64,000 nt of DNA from Comamonas terrigena NBRC 13299 (GTDB lineage Bacteria; Pseudomonadota; Gammaproteobacteria; Burkholderiales; Burkholderiaceae_C), in contig NZ_AP019749.1 of NCBI RefSeq assembly GCF_006740045.1, positions 763,001 to 827,000 of the forward strand. The letters run 5' to 3'. The translations under genes were made by a program, and so were the position numbers. Shown in pieces: positions 8,644-17,780 of the stretch. A model generated the notes under the pieces. It was not told the DNA's origin. It was given only the letters and a program-made list of their open reading frames with translations, and searched no databases. Position 1 is the first letter of the stretch, and each line of letters starts with the position of its first letter.

Positions 8644-9302
8644 CGATCGCAACCCCTGTGACGATTGCCCTGTCCAAGGGCCGTATCTTTGAAGAAACCG
8701 TGCCCCTGCTGGCGGCTGCCGGCATCGCGGTGACGGAAGACGTGGAAAAGTCGCGCAAGCTGATCTTCGACACCAACCAGCCCCATGTGCGCGTGGTGCT
8801 GGTGCGTGCGTCGGACGTGCCGGTGTATGTGCAGTACGGGGGCGCCGATCTGGGCGTGTCCGGACTGGATTCGCTGATCGAGCATGGCGGCCAGGGCCTT
8901 TACCAGCCGCTGGACCTGCAGATTGCCCGCTGCCGCGTGAGCGTGGCCGTGCGCAATGGTTTCGACTATGCGCATGCCGTCAAGCAAGGTGCGCGCCTGC
9001 GCATTGCGACCAAGTATCCCGAGATCGCACGCCATTTCTTCGCCAAGAAGGGGGTGCACGTGGACATGGTCAAGCTCTACGGTTCCATGGAACTGGCGCC
9101 GCTGACCGGCATGGCCGATGCCATCGTCGACCTGGTGTCCACCGGCAACACCCTCAAGGCCAATGACCTGGTCGAGGTCGAGCCCATCATGGACATCAGC
9201 TCGCGCCTGGTGGTCAACCAGGCGTCGCTCAAGCTCAAGCAGGCCCCGCTGCGCCACATCATCGATGCGTTCGCCCAGGCCGTTGCGGCCAAGAACAACT
9301 GA
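8640..9302 (+). CDS. hisG: ATP phosphoribosyltransferase, short form (HisG)
   Basis: HisG condenses ATP with PRPP, the first and feedback-controlled step of histidine synthesis. The protein is 220 residues, the short form that lacks the C-terminal regulatory domain. Short HisG proteins need the HisZ subunit (an HisRS-like protein) for activity and feedback inhibition, and hisZ is not in this window. Motifs include [11 protein letters not shown] at the N-terminus, the [13 protein letters not shown] segment and the PRPP-binding region [17 protein letters not shown]. Its start overlaps the murA stop, and hisD follows after 21 bases. Confidence 0.97.
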   Translation: MTIATPVTIALSKGRIFEETVPLLAAAGIAVTEDVEKSRKLIFDTNQPHVRVVLVRASDVPVYVQYGGADLGVSGLDSLIEHGGQGLYQPLDLQIARCRVSVAVRNGFDYAHAVKQGARLRIATKYPEIARHFFAKKGVHVDMVKLYGSMELAPLTGMADAIVDLVSTGNTLKANDLVEVEPIMDISSRLVVNQASLKLKQAPLRHIIDAFAQAVAAKNN

Positions 9303-9323
9303 TTTTCTCCACTGGTAAATACT

Positions 9324-10640
9324 ATGGAATTCGTAGCTGCTCCCGTCCGTCTATCAACCGCAGATGCCCAGTTTGAGCATGATTTCGCTGCGCGTCTGCA
9401 TTGGTCGGCGGACACGGACGCCGCCATCGAACAGCGTGTGGCCGACATCCTGGCCGATGTGCAAAAGCGCGGCGATGCCGCCGTGCTGGAGTACACCGCC
9501 CGCTTTGACGGCCTGAGCGCCGACTCCATGGCCGCGCTGGAGCTGACCAAGGAAGAACTCAAGGCCGCTTTCGACAGCCTGCCTGCAGACCAGCGCGAAG
9601 CACTGGAATCCGCCGCACGCCGTGTGCGCAGCTACCACGAGGCACAGAAGAAGGCCAATGGCGAAAGCTGGAGCTACCGTGACGAAGACGGTACCCTGCT
9701 GGGCCAGAAGGTCACGCCGCTGGACCGCGTGGGCATTTACGTACCCGGCGGCAAGGCGGCGTATCCCAGCAGCGTGCTGATGAATGCCATTCCGGCCCAG
9801 GTGGCGGGGGTGGAAGACATCATCATGGTGGTGCCCACGCCGCAAGGCGCCAAGAATCCGCTGGTGCTGGCCGCCGCCTATGTGGCCGGTGTGCACCGCG
9901 CCTTTACCGTGGGCGGTGCGCAGGCCGTGGCCGCCTTGGCTTACGGTACGGCCACCATCCCCAAGGTGGACAAGATCACCGGCCCCGGCAACGCCTATGT
10001 GGCCAGTGCCAAGAAGCGGGTCTTCGGTCTGGTGGGCATCGACATGATTGCCGGCCCCAGCGAAATTCTGGTGCTGGCCGACGGCACGACACCGCCCGCC
10101 TGGGTGGCAATGGACCTGTTCAGCCAGGCCGAGCACGATGAGCTGGCCCAGTCCATCCTGCTGTGCCCGGATGCGCCCTATATCGATGCCGTCCAGGCCG
10201 AGATCGATCGCCTGCTGCCCGAGATGCCCCGCAAGGCCATCATCGCCAAGAGCCTGAGCGACCGTGGCGCGCTGATCCTGACCAAGGACATGGAAGAGGC
10301 CTGTGCCATCAGCAACCGCATTGCGCCGGAGCACCTGGAAGTCTCCAGCCGGGATCCGCACCGCTGGGAGCCGCTGCTCAAGCACGCCGGTGCCATCTTC
10401 CTGGGTGCGTACACCTCGGAAAGCCTGGGGGACTACTGCGCGGGCCCCAACCACGTGCTGCCCACCAGCGGTACTGCGCGTTTCAGCTCGCCGCTGGGGG
10501 TGTACGACTTCCAGAAGCGCAGCAGCCTGATCGAGGTCAGCGAAGCCGGTGCCCAGATTCTGGGCAGGACCGCCGCCGTGCTGGCCTATGGCGAGGGCCT
10601 GCAAGGCCATGCCCGTGCGGCCGAAATGCGTCTGAAATAA
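9324..10640 (+). CDS. hisD: Histidinol dehydrogenase HisD
   Basis: HisD performs the last two steps of histidine synthesis, oxidising histidinol to histidine with two NAD+. The 438-residue protein has the usual length and motifs: [20 protein letters not shown], the [12 protein letters not shown] segment, [14 protein letters not shown] and the zinc/catalytic region SQAEHDE with a further NRIAPEHLE motif toward the C-terminus. A good intrinsic terminator lies 22 bases after the stop, so transcription of this his block ends here instead of continuing into hisC, which is 3.8 kb away. Confidence 0.97.
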   Translation: MEFVAAPVRLSTADAQFEHDFAARLHWSADTDAAIEQRVADILADVQKRGDAAVLEYTARFDGLSADSMAALELTKEELKAAFDSLPADQREALESAARRVRSYHEAQKKANGESWSYRDEDGTLLGQKVTPLDRVGIYVPGGKAAYPSSVLMNAIPAQVAGVEDIIMVVPTPQGAKNPLVLAAAYVAGVHRAFTVGGAQAVAALAYGTATIPKVDKITGPGNAYVASAKKRVFGLVGIDMIAGPSEILVLADGTTPPAWVAMDLFSQAEHDELAQSILLCPDAPYIDAVQAEIDRLLPEMPRKAIIAKSLSDRGALILTKDMEEACAISNRIAPEHLEVSSRDPHRWEPLLKHAGAIFLGAYTSESLGDYCAGPNHVLPTSGTARFSSPLGVYDFQKRSSLIEVSEAGAQILGRTAAVLAYGEGLQGHARAAEMRLK

Positions 10641-10661
10641 AGCGGCACCGGACGCGTGTGC

Positions 10662-10688
10662 AAGCCGTGGCGGGTCCACGGCTTTTTT
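10662..10688 (+). terminator. Intrinsic terminator after hisD
   Basis: Perfect 9-bp stem AAGCCGTGG / CCACGGCTT (10662-10670 and 10676-10684) with loop CGGGT, followed by TTTT. It closes the murA-hisG-hisD transcript. Confidence 0.85.
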
Positions 10689-10784
10689 CTGCACGCGTTG
10701 CTGCGGCGGCTGCCACATACGGGCCGCACCCGGGCCGCACCGGGGTGCGGTGCATCCAGATTCCAACCACCAGGGAGTGTGAAC

Positions 10785-11609
10785 ATGAACCCCACCACCA
10801 CATCCGGGCTGCGGCGCTGCTGGCAGACCCTGTGTGCCCTGCTGCTGGCCGCCGGTCTGGCGGCGTGCGGCGCCCCGCAGTCCAGTCCCGATCCGCTTGC
10901 CGCCGTGGCCCAGCGTGGTCCCCAGATGGAATCCACCTTGGGCACCCAGTGGGGGGAGGGGCGGGAGTCCGTGACCTACGATGTGGAAGCCACGCGTTTG
11001 CATCCCGAACATGCACAGGCGCTGTCGCAACTGCGCTATTCCGATGAAGCCAGCATCCGCCGTGCCCTGGGCGGCAGTGCCGACCGGCAGCTGAATGTGC
11101 TGCTGGCCGACGGTGCGGTGGAGTGGTCCTTGCTGGATGGGCAAGGCCAGGCGCTGCCGGTGTACAGCCAGCGCGGCAGCAGCAGCTACCAGCTGGCGGG
11201 CCGCCATGGCGAGCGCTATATGCTGGTGTTCACCAACCGCAGCAGCCGCAACTACGAGGTGGTGGCCACGGTAGACGGCCTGGACGTGCTGTCCGGCCAG
11301 GCGGGCAGCCTGCAGAACGCCGGCTACCTCCTGCGCGCGGGCCAGACCCTGCACATCGAGGGCTTTCGCAAGAACAGCCGCGAGGTGGCGGCCTTCCGCT
11401 TTGCCACCAAGGACCGGGCGTATGCGGCCCACACGGCTGACGGGGATGCGCGCAACATCGGCGTGATCGGTGCGGCACTGTTCGAGGTGCAACTGGCCGG
11501 CAACCCGGTGGCGCAGCCGCCCCGCAGCGGCGCTGGTGCGCCAGCACCCCAGGCTTTCCCCGGCGACGCTGGCCGCGGTGGCTACGCGCAACCACCGCAG
11601 TACCGCTAA
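10785..11609 (+). CDS. Uncharacterised lipoprotein
   Basis: I do not recognise a named family. The 274-residue product starts after an AGGGAG ribosome-binding site and has a clear lipoprotein signal peptide with lipobox LAAC (Cys28). The mature part is about 245 residues, with a central region containing VVATVDGLDVLSGQAG and a following GYLLRAGQTLHIEGFRKNS stretch, which suggests a compact beta-rich domain. The C-terminus is rich in proline, alanine, glycine and glutamine and looks disordered. The gene lies between hisD and a convergent DUF2917 gene, inside the first interruption of the his cluster. An envelope location is well supported; function is not. Confidence 0.75.
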   Translation: MNPTTTSGLRRCWQTLCALLLAAGLAACGAPQSSPDPLAAVAQRGPQMESTLGTQWGEGRESVTYDVEATRLHPEHAQALSQLRYSDEASIRRALGGSADRQLNVLLADGAVEWSLLDGQGQALPVYSQRGSSSYQLAGRHGERYMLVFTNRSSRNYEVVATVDGLDVLSGQAGSLQNAGYLLRAGQTLHIEGFRKNSREVAAFRFATKDRAYAAHTADGDARNIGVIGAALFEVQLAGNPVAQPPRSGAGAPAPQAFPGDAGRGGYAQPPQYR

Positions 11610-11651
11610 GGCAAGCCTCGGGTGCCGGCGCCACCCGGTTGCCGGGGTGGC

Positions 11652-12017
11652 TTATGCCGGGGTATGGCTGCCCTGGGGCAGCAGCACCCAGCGCACCAGG
11701 GCCGGCGCATTGCCTTGCGCACCCAGGTACAGCCGGGCAGGGCCGGGGCAGTACAGGCGCTGGCCGGCTTCGGCAAACTTATCCTTTAGCAGGTCCTGTT
11801 GCGTGAGCCACAGGCGGCCCTGCTGGCATTCCAGTACCGCCATCCGGCCTTTCGGGACGAGCACCGCCTGCACCGTGCCGGCTGCGTCCAGGGATAGTGG
11901 CTTCCAGGGGGGCGGTGGTGTGCCAAGTTCGGCTCTCAACCGGCCCTCTGCACCGTGTGCGGATGCCATGGTGGAAGCGTGTGGGAGCGTATGGGGGGAG
12001 GGGTGGATCGCATACAT
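11652..12017 (-). CDS. DUF2917 domain protein
   Basis: A small protein of about 121 residues, read on the minus strand. The C-terminal half matches the DUF2917 pattern: a beta-rich segment with GRLWLTQQDLLKDKF, then a GQRLYCPGPARLYLGAQG stretch. Proteins of this family are common in Burkholderiales and often sit beside MocR/GntR-type regulators; their function is unknown. Here the gene is divergent from such a regulator at 12170. The start is uncertain: ATG 12017 is used, and ATG 11969 would shorten the protein to 105 residues. It faces the lipoprotein gene across a 42-bp gap that contains a GCCACCC/GGGTGGC hairpin. Confidence 0.65.
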   Translation of the reverse strand: MYAIHPSPHTLPHASTMASAHGAEGRLRAELGTPPPPWKPLSLDAAGTVQAVLVPKGRMAVLECQQGRLWLTQQDLLKDKFAEAGQRLYCPGPARLYLGAQGNAPALVRWVLLPQGSHTPA

Positions 12018-12126
12018 GGCCTCACTGTCGGGCAATGCGGCGGGCGGCAACAGCGGCAGTCCGGTGTGAACCGAACCGGTACAGCCGCAGGGCCTCGGGC
12101 TTCTGTGCTGTATGGCTGGCAGGGTA

Positions 12127-12161
12127 TCTGTACTGAAGGCAATAGGCCGGGGTAGTACAGA
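12127..12161. promoter_or_regulatory. Inverted repeat before the MocR-type gene, candidate operator
   Basis: TCTGTACT at 12127-12134 and AGTACAGA at 12154-12161 are perfect inverted complements, with 27 bp from arm to arm. The second arm ends 8 bp before the regulator's ATG. MocR-type proteins often bind paired short repeats near their own promoter and a divergent target gene. The binding role is inference. Confidence 0.45.
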
Positions 12162-12169
12162 ATGCCGGC

Positions 12170-13615
12170 ATGGATTCCGTTGCCTCTCTTCCTCTGTATC
12201 TGCAGATTGCCGAACCCCTGGCCCAGTGCATACGCCAGGGCACCCTGGCGCGCGGCGACAAGCTGCCTTCGGTGCGGGCGCTGGCCCGCCAGCATGGCGT
12301 GGCACAGACCACGGTGGTGCAGGCATTTCACTGGCTGGAAGATGCGCGGCTGATCACGGCCCGCCCGCGCTCGGGCTTCTATGTGGCGGCGCGCCCAGCA
12401 CAGCTGCCGGAGCCCAGCACGGTCCAGCCCCTGCGCCGGCCTCGCGCGCTGTCCAAGGACTGGCTGGGCCAGCGCGTGCTGGGGCGCAAGCAGCCCGAAG
12501 GCATGCTGTCGTTCAGCAGCGGCACACCGGGGCCGGACTTGCTGCATACCGACCGCGTGCGCCGGGCCGTCACGCGTGCCGTGCAGCAGCACCGCCATCT
12601 GCTGTCCACCTACCCGGATGCCAGTGGCCATGAAGACGCACGCCGCGCCCTGGCCCGCTATGCGGTGGGCCTGGGGTGCAGCCTGGACCCGGAGCGCATC
12701 GTCATCACCGGGGGCTGCATGGACAGCGTGGCTCTGTGCCTGCGTGCGGTGACCCAGCCGGGCGATGTGGTGGCGCTGGAGTCTCCCACGCATTTTTCGT
12801 TTCTGGAGGTGCTGCAGGCGCTGCAACTCAAGGCCCTGGAGATTCCCACGCATCCACGCCATGGCCTGTCGGTGGATGCACTGCAACTGGCGCTCGATAC
12901 CCAGCCGGTCAAGGCCCTGCTGCTGGTGCCCACCCTCAGCAATCCGCTGGGCTGCTGCATGCCGCAGGCCGAGCGCAAACGCCTGGTGCAACTGGCGGCG
13001 CAGCATGGGCTGCCCGTGATCGAAGACGCCATCTATGCCGACCTGGCCGAGGGCGATGCCATGCGCCGCACGCTCAAATCCTATGACAGCAGCGGCCAGG
13101 TGATGCTGTGCCATTCGTTTTCCAAGACGCTGGCGCCGGGCCTGCGCCTGGGCTGGCTGGAGGCCGGCCGCTGGACGGCGCAGGTGCGCCACATCAAGGA
13201 AATGCAGGCCGGAGGACAGTCTGCCGTGCTGGAGCTGGCGCTGGCCGATCTGATCACCCAGACCGGCCACCATGCCGCCATGCGACAGTTGCGCGCAGCC
13301 ATTGCGGTGCGGGTGGACCAGGCGCGGCAGGTGATTGCCGGGCATTTTCCTGCGGGGACCCGCGTCAGCGATCCGCCCGGCGGGCTGCTGCTGTGGCTGG
13401 AGCTGCCGCAGGGCGTGGGGGCCGTGCAGCTGCACGAAGCCTGTCTGGCCGAGCAGATCCTGATCCCGCCCGGACGGTTGTTCGGTGCGGCTGGGCGCTT
13501 TCCGCAGGGGGTGCGCATCGGCCTGGGAGGGGACTGGACCGCACAGCATCTGGATGCCTTGCGGCGGGTGGGCGAGATGGCCCAGCAGCTGCTGCGCAGA
13601 GCGGCTACTGTGTGA
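12170..13615 (+). CDS. MocR-type regulator: GntR HTH fused to PLP aminotransferase-like domain
   Basis: The 481-residue protein is a fusion of an N-terminal GntR winged helix (about residues 5-75, with LPSVRALARQHGVAQTTVVQ) and a fold-type I aminotransferase-like domain (about 110-475). The PLP-binding lysine is visible in HSFSKTLAPGLRLGW (Lys319), and the cofactor pocket segment NPLGCC is also present. MocR/PdxR regulators use PLP or an amino-compound adduct as an effector. The regulated gene is unknown; the divergent DUF2917 gene and the regulator itself are the first candidates. A short inverted repeat lies in the 152-bp divergent region. The stop codon touches the first operator unit of the next gene pair. 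Confidence 0.9.
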   Translation: MDSVASLPLYLQIAEPLAQCIRQGTLARGDKLPSVRALARQHGVAQTTVVQAFHWLEDARLITARPRSGFYVAARPAQLPEPSTVQPLRRPRALSKDWLGQRVLGRKQPEGMLSFSSGTPGPDLLHTDRVRRAVTRAVQQHRHLLSTYPDASGHEDARRALARYAVGLGCSLDPERIVITGGCMDSVALCLRAVTQPGDVVALESPTHFSFLEVLQALQLKALEIPTHPRHGLSVDALQLALDTQPVKALLLVPTLSNPLGCCMPQAERKRLVQLAAQHGLPVIEDAIYADLAEGDAMRRTLKSYDSSGQVMLCHSFSKTLAPGLRLGWLEAGRWTAQVRHIKEMQAGGQSAVLELALADLITQTGHHAAMRQLRAAIAVRVDQARQVIAGHFPAGTRVSDPPGGLLLWLELPQGVGAVQLHEACLAEQILIPPGRLFGAAGRFPQGVRIGLGGDWTAQHLDALRRVGEMAQQLLRRAATV

Positions 13616-13662
13616 CACGGATCTGGTGTGGCACGAATTTCGTGTTGCACGAATTTCGTGTA
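13615..13662 (+). promoter_or_regulatory. Three palindromic units at 16-bp spacing: operator/promoter of the toxin-antitoxin pair
   Basis: Units begin at 13615, 13631 and 13647, exactly 16 bp apart. The second and third, GCACGAATTTCGTGTT and GCACGAATTTCGTGTA, differ at one base and each contains the palindrome CACGAA-T-TTCGTG. The first is degenerate, 11 of 16 bases matching. A possible -10 box TACGAT (13661-13666) overlaps the last unit, and the antitoxin ATG follows at 13674. The layout fits cooperative binding of RHH antitoxin dimers and autorepression. This role is inferred from the neighbouring genes. Confidence 0.7.
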
Positions 13663-13673
13663 CGATAGACGGC

Positions 13674-13955
13674 ATGAAGAACCTCACCATCACCGTTGAC
13701 GACAGCGTGCTCGAATGGGCGCGGGTGGAAGCGGCCCGGCGCGGCACCAGCGTCTCGCGCATGGTGGGAGACTTCATGGCCGAGATGATGCAGCGCGAGG
13801 ACGCGTACGAACGGGCCTACCTGGCCTGGCGCACGGACGAGCGCAGCTGGCAGGCCGGTCCGGCAGCGGTGGCTGCAGCCAGCGCCCAGGTGCGCCGCGC
13901 CAGTGCCCGGCGCGCCGGTGATCCCCAAGACCTGAATTCCGGAGCGGCGGCATGA
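13674..13955 (+). CDS. Ribbon-helix-helix antitoxin (VapB-like)
   Basis: A 93-residue protein with a ribbon-helix-helix (CopG/Arc-like) N-terminus: the beta strand MKNLTITVDD, then helices around SVLEWARVEAARRG and SVSRMVGDFMAEMM. The C-terminal half is alanine- and arginine-rich and would be the toxin-binding tail. In type II modules such proteins neutralise the toxin and repress their own promoter. The stop overlaps the toxin start by ATGA, and three palindromic 16-bp units lie directly upstream. The start at ATG 13674 gives the canonical RHH N-terminus. Confidence 0.82.
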   Translation: MKNLTITVDDSVLEWARVEAARRGTSVSRMVGDFMAEMMQREDAYERAYLAWRTDERSWQAGPAAVAAASAQVRRASARRAGDPQDLNSGAAA

Positions 13956-14392
13956 ACCCGGTGTTTGTCGATACCTCGGTGCTGATTGCCGCCGAAGACG
14001 TGGCCGGCGGCCCGTTGTACGCGGCCACGCTGGCCTGGCTGGACGTGCTGTGGCGCACGCGCAGCGGTCGTACCGGCAACCAGGCCTTGGTCGAGTTCTA
14101 TGACCAGGTCACCACCGCCGCCGTGCCGCTGCCCCAGGGCGATGCGCGTGCCGCCATCCGCCGCTACCAGACCTGGACGCCATGGAAGACCGATGCGGCC
14201 ACGCTGGAAACGGCCTGGGCCGTGCAGGCCCGCCACCAGCTGGATTTCGGCGATTGCCTGGCCGTGGCCTGTGCCCAGCACAGCGGCTGCAGCCAGATGC
14301 TGAGCCTGCACCTGCCCCATGGTGCCGAATTTGGCGGCGTGACCGTGGTGCACCCGCTGCGGCAACCCGCTCCCGGATTGGAAGGAGCCTGA
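13952..14392 (+). CDS. PIN-domain toxin ribonuclease (VapC-like)
   Basis: A 146-residue PIN-domain protein. The acidic residues expected for Mg2+-dependent RNA cleavage are present: Asp7 in FVDTSVLI, Glu48 in NQALVEFYD and Asp98/Asp101 in LDFGDCLAVA. Known VapC toxins cut tRNA or rRNA to stop growth when the antitoxin is lost. The gene is translationally coupled to the RHH antitoxin. Together they lie immediately before hisC, in the first interruption of the histidine cluster. The RNA target cannot be predicted from sequence. Confidence 0.88.
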   Translation: MNPVFVDTSVLIAAEDVAGGPLYAATLAWLDVLWRTRSGRTGNQALVEFYDQVTTAAVPLPQGDARAAIRRYQTWTPWKTDAATLETAWAVQARHQLDFGDCLAVACAQHSGCSQMLSLHLPHGAEFGGVTVVHPLRQPAPGLEGA

Positions 14393-14454
14393 GCGCCCAC
14401 ACCATTGCAGCCGTGCAATGCAGGCCAACGCAGGCATCCCGTGGAAAGACGACC

Positions 14455-15573
14455 ATGACCCCACCAGACAACCAAACCCGCGCCCTGCAGCGCATCCGTG
14501 CCGATGTGCGTGCCATGTCGGCCTACCATGTCCAGCCCGCCCAAGGCCTGCTGAAGATGGACACCATGGAGAACCCCTACCGTCTGCCAGCCGCGCTGCA
14601 GCAGCAACTGGGGGCGCACCTGGGCAGCCTGGAAATCAACCGCTATCCCGGCGAGCGCCTGGAGGTGCTCAAGCAGATGCTGGCCGACTACGCCGGAGCC
14701 CCGGCCGGAACGGCGGTGCTGCTGGGCAATGGCTCGGATGAAATCATCACCTTGCTGGCGCTGGCCACGGCCCAGCCGAGCGAAGGTGGTCGCGCCACCA
14801 TGCTCGCGCCCATGCCCGGCTTTGTGATGTACCCCCTGAGTGCCAAGCTGCAAGGGCTGGACTTTGTCGGCGTGGACCTGACGGCAGACTTTGACCTGGA
14901 TGTGCCCGCCATGCTGCAGGCCATTGCCGCCCACCGGCCCGCCATCACCTATATCGCCTACCCCAACAACCCGACGGCCACACTGTGGGCCGAGGACAAG
15001 GTCCAGGCCGTCATCGACGCGGTGGCCGCTGTGGGCGGTCTGGTGGTGATGGACGAGGCCTACCAGCCTTTTGCCAGCCGCAGCTGGATCACGCGCATGC
15101 AGGCCGATCCGGCCCGCAATGCCCATGTGCTGCTGATGCGCACGCTCAGCAAGTTCGGTCTGGCCGGCGCGCGCCTGGGCTATCTGATCGGCCCGTCCGC
15201 CCTGGTGAACGAGATCGACAAGGTGCGCCCGCCTTACAACATCAGCGTACTCAACTGCGAAACGGCGATTTTTGCGTTGCAGCATGAATCGCTGTATGCC
15301 GAACAGGCGGCGGCCATCCGCGCCGAACGCCAGCCGCTGATCGATGCCCTGGCGGCGTTGCCCGGCGTAGCCACGGTCTGGCCGTCCGAAGCGAATATGG
15401 TGCTGCTGCGGGTGCGCGATGCCGCCCACGCCCAGGCCCAGATGAAGGCGCGGGGCGTGCTGGTGAAGAATGTCTCGGCCATGCACCCGCTGCTGGCCAA
15501 CTGCCTGCGCCTGACCGTAGGCACCGCCCAAGAAAATGCCCAGATGCTGGCTGCCCTGAAGGAATCACTATGA
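14455..15573 (+). CDS. hisC: Histidinol-phosphate aminotransferase HisC
   Basis: HisC transfers an amino group from glutamate to imidazole acetol phosphate, the seventh step of histidine synthesis. The 372-residue PLP enzyme has the fold-type I motifs: [11 protein letters not shown] near 62-73, [10 protein letters not shown] (169-178), Asp200 in [10 protein letters not shown] and the PLP lysine in [15 protein letters not shown] (Lys233). A GGAAAG ribosome-binding site precedes ATG 14455. Its last four bases overlap hisB. It is the first gene of the second his block, and its promoter must lie downstream of or within the toxin-antitoxin pair. Confidence 0.96.
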   Translation: MTPPDNQTRALQRIRADVRAMSAYHVQPAQGLLKMDTMENPYRLPAALQQQLGAHLGSLEINRYPGERLEVLKQMLADYAGAPAGTAVLLGNGSDEIITLLALATAQPSEGGRATMLAPMPGFVMYPLSAKLQGLDFVGVDLTADFDLDVPAMLQAIAAHRPAITYIAYPNNPTATLWAEDKVQAVIDAVAAVGGLVVMDEAYQPFASRSWITRMQADPARNAHVLLMRTLSKFGLAGARLGYLIGPSALVNEIDKVRPPYNISVLNCETAIFALQHESLYAEQAAAIRAERQPLIDALAALPGVATVWPSEANMVLLRVRDAAHAQAQMKARGVLVKNVSAMHPLLANCLRLTVGTAQENAQMLAALKESL

Positions 15574-16202
15574 GCAACGCACTCGTCCCCTCCACCGTGT
15601 CCGACGATGGCACCGCCCGCATTGCGGAAGTGCAACGCAATACCGCCGAAACCCGCGTGCATGTGCGCGTCGATCTGGACGGCACGGGCAAGGCCAGCCT
15701 GCATTCCGGCATCGGCTTTCTGGACCACATGCTGGACCAGATTGCGCGCCACGCGCTGGTCGATCTGCACATCGAATGCGAAGGCGATCTGCACATCGAC
15801 GGCCACCACACGGTGGAAGACATCGGCATCACCCTGGGCCAGGCCTTTGCCAAGGCCATTGGCGACAAGAAAGGCATCCGCCGCTACGGCCACGCCTATG
15901 TGCCGCTGGATGAAGCCTTGAGCCGCGTGGTGATCGACTTCTCCGGCCGTCCCGGCCTGCACATGGACTGCAAGTTCACCGCCGGCAGCATCGGCCAGCT
16001 CGATACCCAGCTGGTGTTCGAGTTTTTCCAGGGCTTTGTGAACCACGCCGGTGTCACACTGCACATCGACAATCTCAAGGGCTTCAATGCCCACCACCAG
16101 TGCGAGACCATCTTCAAGGCCTTCGCCCGGGCGCTGCGCTTTGCGCTGGAACGCGATCCGCGCATGGCCGGGGTGATTCCCTCCACCAAGGGATCGCTGT
16201 AA
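15570..16202 (+). CDS. hisB: Imidazoleglycerol-phosphate dehydratase HisB
   Basis: HisB removes water from imidazole glycerol phosphate. The 210-residue protein is the dehydratase-only form; the bifunctional Escherichia coli protein has an added histidinol-phosphatase domain, so a separate phosphatase must exist elsewhere. Metal-binding histidine motifs are visible: [28 protein letters not shown] and [18 protein letters not shown]. The start overlaps the hisC stop by ATGA. Confidence 0.97.
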   Translation: MSNALVPSTVSDDGTARIAEVQRNTAETRVHVRVDLDGTGKASLHSGIGFLDHMLDQIARHALVDLHIECEGDLHIDGHHTVEDIGITLGQAFAKAIGDKKGIRRYGHAYVPLDEALSRVVIDFSGRPGLHMDCKFTAGSIGQLDTQLVFEFFQGFVNHAGVTLHIDNLKGFNAHHQCETIFKAFARALRFALERDPRMAGVIPSTKGSL

Positions 16203-16285
16203 AAATGGGCGCTGCCCGTGCGCACCGCGTGCGCCATGGGAAGAAAGAGTATTTTGAAAACTGAGCTGCAAGCGCACAAGCTGCT

Positions 16286-16954
16286 ATGAATGCTTTGAAC
16301 AACACCGTGGCCGTGGTCGATTACGGCATGGGCAATCTGCGTTCCGTCTCGCAGGCGGTCATGGCCGCTGCGGCGGATTCCGCCGTGCGCGTGGTGGTCA
16401 CCCAGGATCCGGCCGAAGTGCGCGCGGCCAGCCGCGTCGTGCTACCCGGCCAGGGCGCCATGCGCGATTGCATGGCAGCGCTGCGCGATTCGGGCATGGA
16501 GCAGGCCGTGCGCGAAGCCGCCGCCAGCAAACCGCTGTTCGGTGTGTGCGTGGGCATGCAGATGCTGCTGGACCACAGCGAAGAGGGGGACACCCCGGGT
16601 CTGGGCCTGATTGCCGGCACCGTGCAGCGCTTTGCGCTGGAAGGCCGCACCCAGGCCGACGGCAGCCGCTTCAAGGTGCCGCAGATGGGCTGGAACCAGG
16701 TCCAGCCCCAGGCCCCCGGAGGCCAGCGCCACCCCGTCTGGGGCGATACGCCCGACGGCGCCTACTTCTATTTTGTGCACAGTTTCTATGCCCGGCCGGC
16801 ACAGGCGGCGCATTGCGCATCGTTGACCGACTACGGTGGGCTTTTCGCATCGGCCGTGGCCCGCGATAATATTTTCGCCACCCAGTTCCATCCGGAAAAG
16901 AGCGCCGACCAGGGCCTGGCCCTGTACCGCAACTTCCTGGCCTGGAAGCCCTGA
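16286..16954 (+). CDS. hisH: Imidazole glycerol phosphate synthase glutaminase subunit HisH
   Basis: HisH is the glutaminase that supplies ammonia to HisF for closure of the imidazole ring. The 222-residue class I amidotransferase has nucleophile Cys88 in [11 protein letters not shown] and the catalytic His/Glu in TQFHPEKS near the C-terminus. It usually works as a dimer with HisF, but here hisF is 17.4 kb away, beyond the Pel insertion. An 83-bp spacer separates it from hisB, and hisA follows after 68 bp. Confidence 0.96.
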   Translation: MNALNNTVAVVDYGMGNLRSVSQAVMAAAADSAVRVVVTQDPAEVRAASRVVLPGQGAMRDCMAALRDSGMEQAVREAAASKPLFGVCVGMQMLLDHSEEGDTPGLGLIAGTVQRFALEGRTQADGSRFKVPQMGWNQVQPQAPGGQRHPVWGDTPDGAYFYFVHSFYARPAQAAHCASLTDYGGLFASAVARDNIFATQFHPEKSADQGLALYRNFLAWKP

Positions 16955-17022
16955 GGCATTTTTCGTTCCACCCCTGTCGGACCGCTTTTTGAGGCGGACC
17001 ATTTTTTTCACCGCACACCATC

Positions 17023-17775
17023 ATGCTGCTCATTCCTGCCATCGACCTCAAGGACGGCCACTGCGTACGCCTCATCCAGGGTGATATGGACCAATCCACC
17101 ACGTTCGGGGAAGACCCCGCCGCCATGGCCGCCAAATGGCTGGAAGCGGGCGCGCGCCGCCTGCACCTGGTGGATTTGAACGGCGCGTTCGCGGGCCAGC
17201 CCAAGAACCTGGGGGCCATCAAGAGCATCCTGAAAGAGGTGAACGGTGAGATCCCGGTGCAGCTGGGCGGCGGTATCCGCGATCTGGACACCATCGAGCG
17301 CTACATCGATCTGGGCATCGAGTACCTGATCATCGGCACGGCGGCGGTGAAGAACCCCGGCTTCCTGCAGGACGCCTGCAGCGCCTTTGCGGGCCACATC
17401 ATCGTGGGCCTGGACGCCAAGGACGGCAAGGTCGCCATCGACGGCTGGAGCAAGCTGACCGGCCAGGATGTGATCTCGACGGCCAAGCGCTTCGAAGACT
17501 GGGGTGTGGAGTCCATCATTTATACCGACATCGGCCGGGACGGCATGCTGACCGGCATCAATGTGGATGCCACCGTCAAGCTGGCCCAGGCATTGAAGAT
17601 TCCCGTCATCGCCTCTGGCGGTCTGGCCGGCATGGCCGACATCGAAGCACTGTGCGCGGTCCAGAAGGAAGGCGTCGAAGGCGTGATCTGCGGCCGTGCC
17701 ATTTATACCGGTGATCTGGACTTTGCCGCCGGGCAGGACCGTGCCGACGAACTGACCGACGCCCAGGACGCCTGA
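17023..17775 (+). CDS. hisA: ProFAR isomerase HisA
   Basis: HisA isomerises ProFAR to PRFAR in histidine synthesis. The 250-residue TIM barrel has the two catalytic aspartates, Asp8 in PAIDLKDG and Asp131 in VGLDAKDG, and phosphate-binding loops LGGGIRD (81-87) and ASGGLAG. Directly after its stop codon the conserved his order is broken: the next gene is a mutarotase, and hisF lies at 34395. Confidence 0.97.
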   Translation: MLLIPAIDLKDGHCVRLIQGDMDQSTTFGEDPAAMAAKWLEAGARRLHLVDLNGAFAGQPKNLGAIKSILKEVNGEIPVQLGGGIRDLDTIERYIDLGIEYLIIGTAAVKNPGFLQDACSAFAGHIIVGLDAKDGKVAIDGWSKLTGQDVISTAKRFEDWGVESIIYTDIGRDGMLTGINVDATVKLAQALKIPVIASGGLAGMADIEALCAVQKEGVEGVICGRAIYTGDLDFAAGQDRADELTDAQDA

Positions 17776-17780
17776 GCGCC

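Noticed and set aside
11630..11651. Terminator between the lipoprotein and DUF2917 genes
   Set aside because: A GCCACCC/GGGTGGC hairpin exists, but neither side has a T-run.
13615..13662. The 16-bp repeats as a small CRISPR array
   Set aside because: There are no spacers between units, only three copies, and no cas gene. Their place before an RHH antitoxin explains them better.
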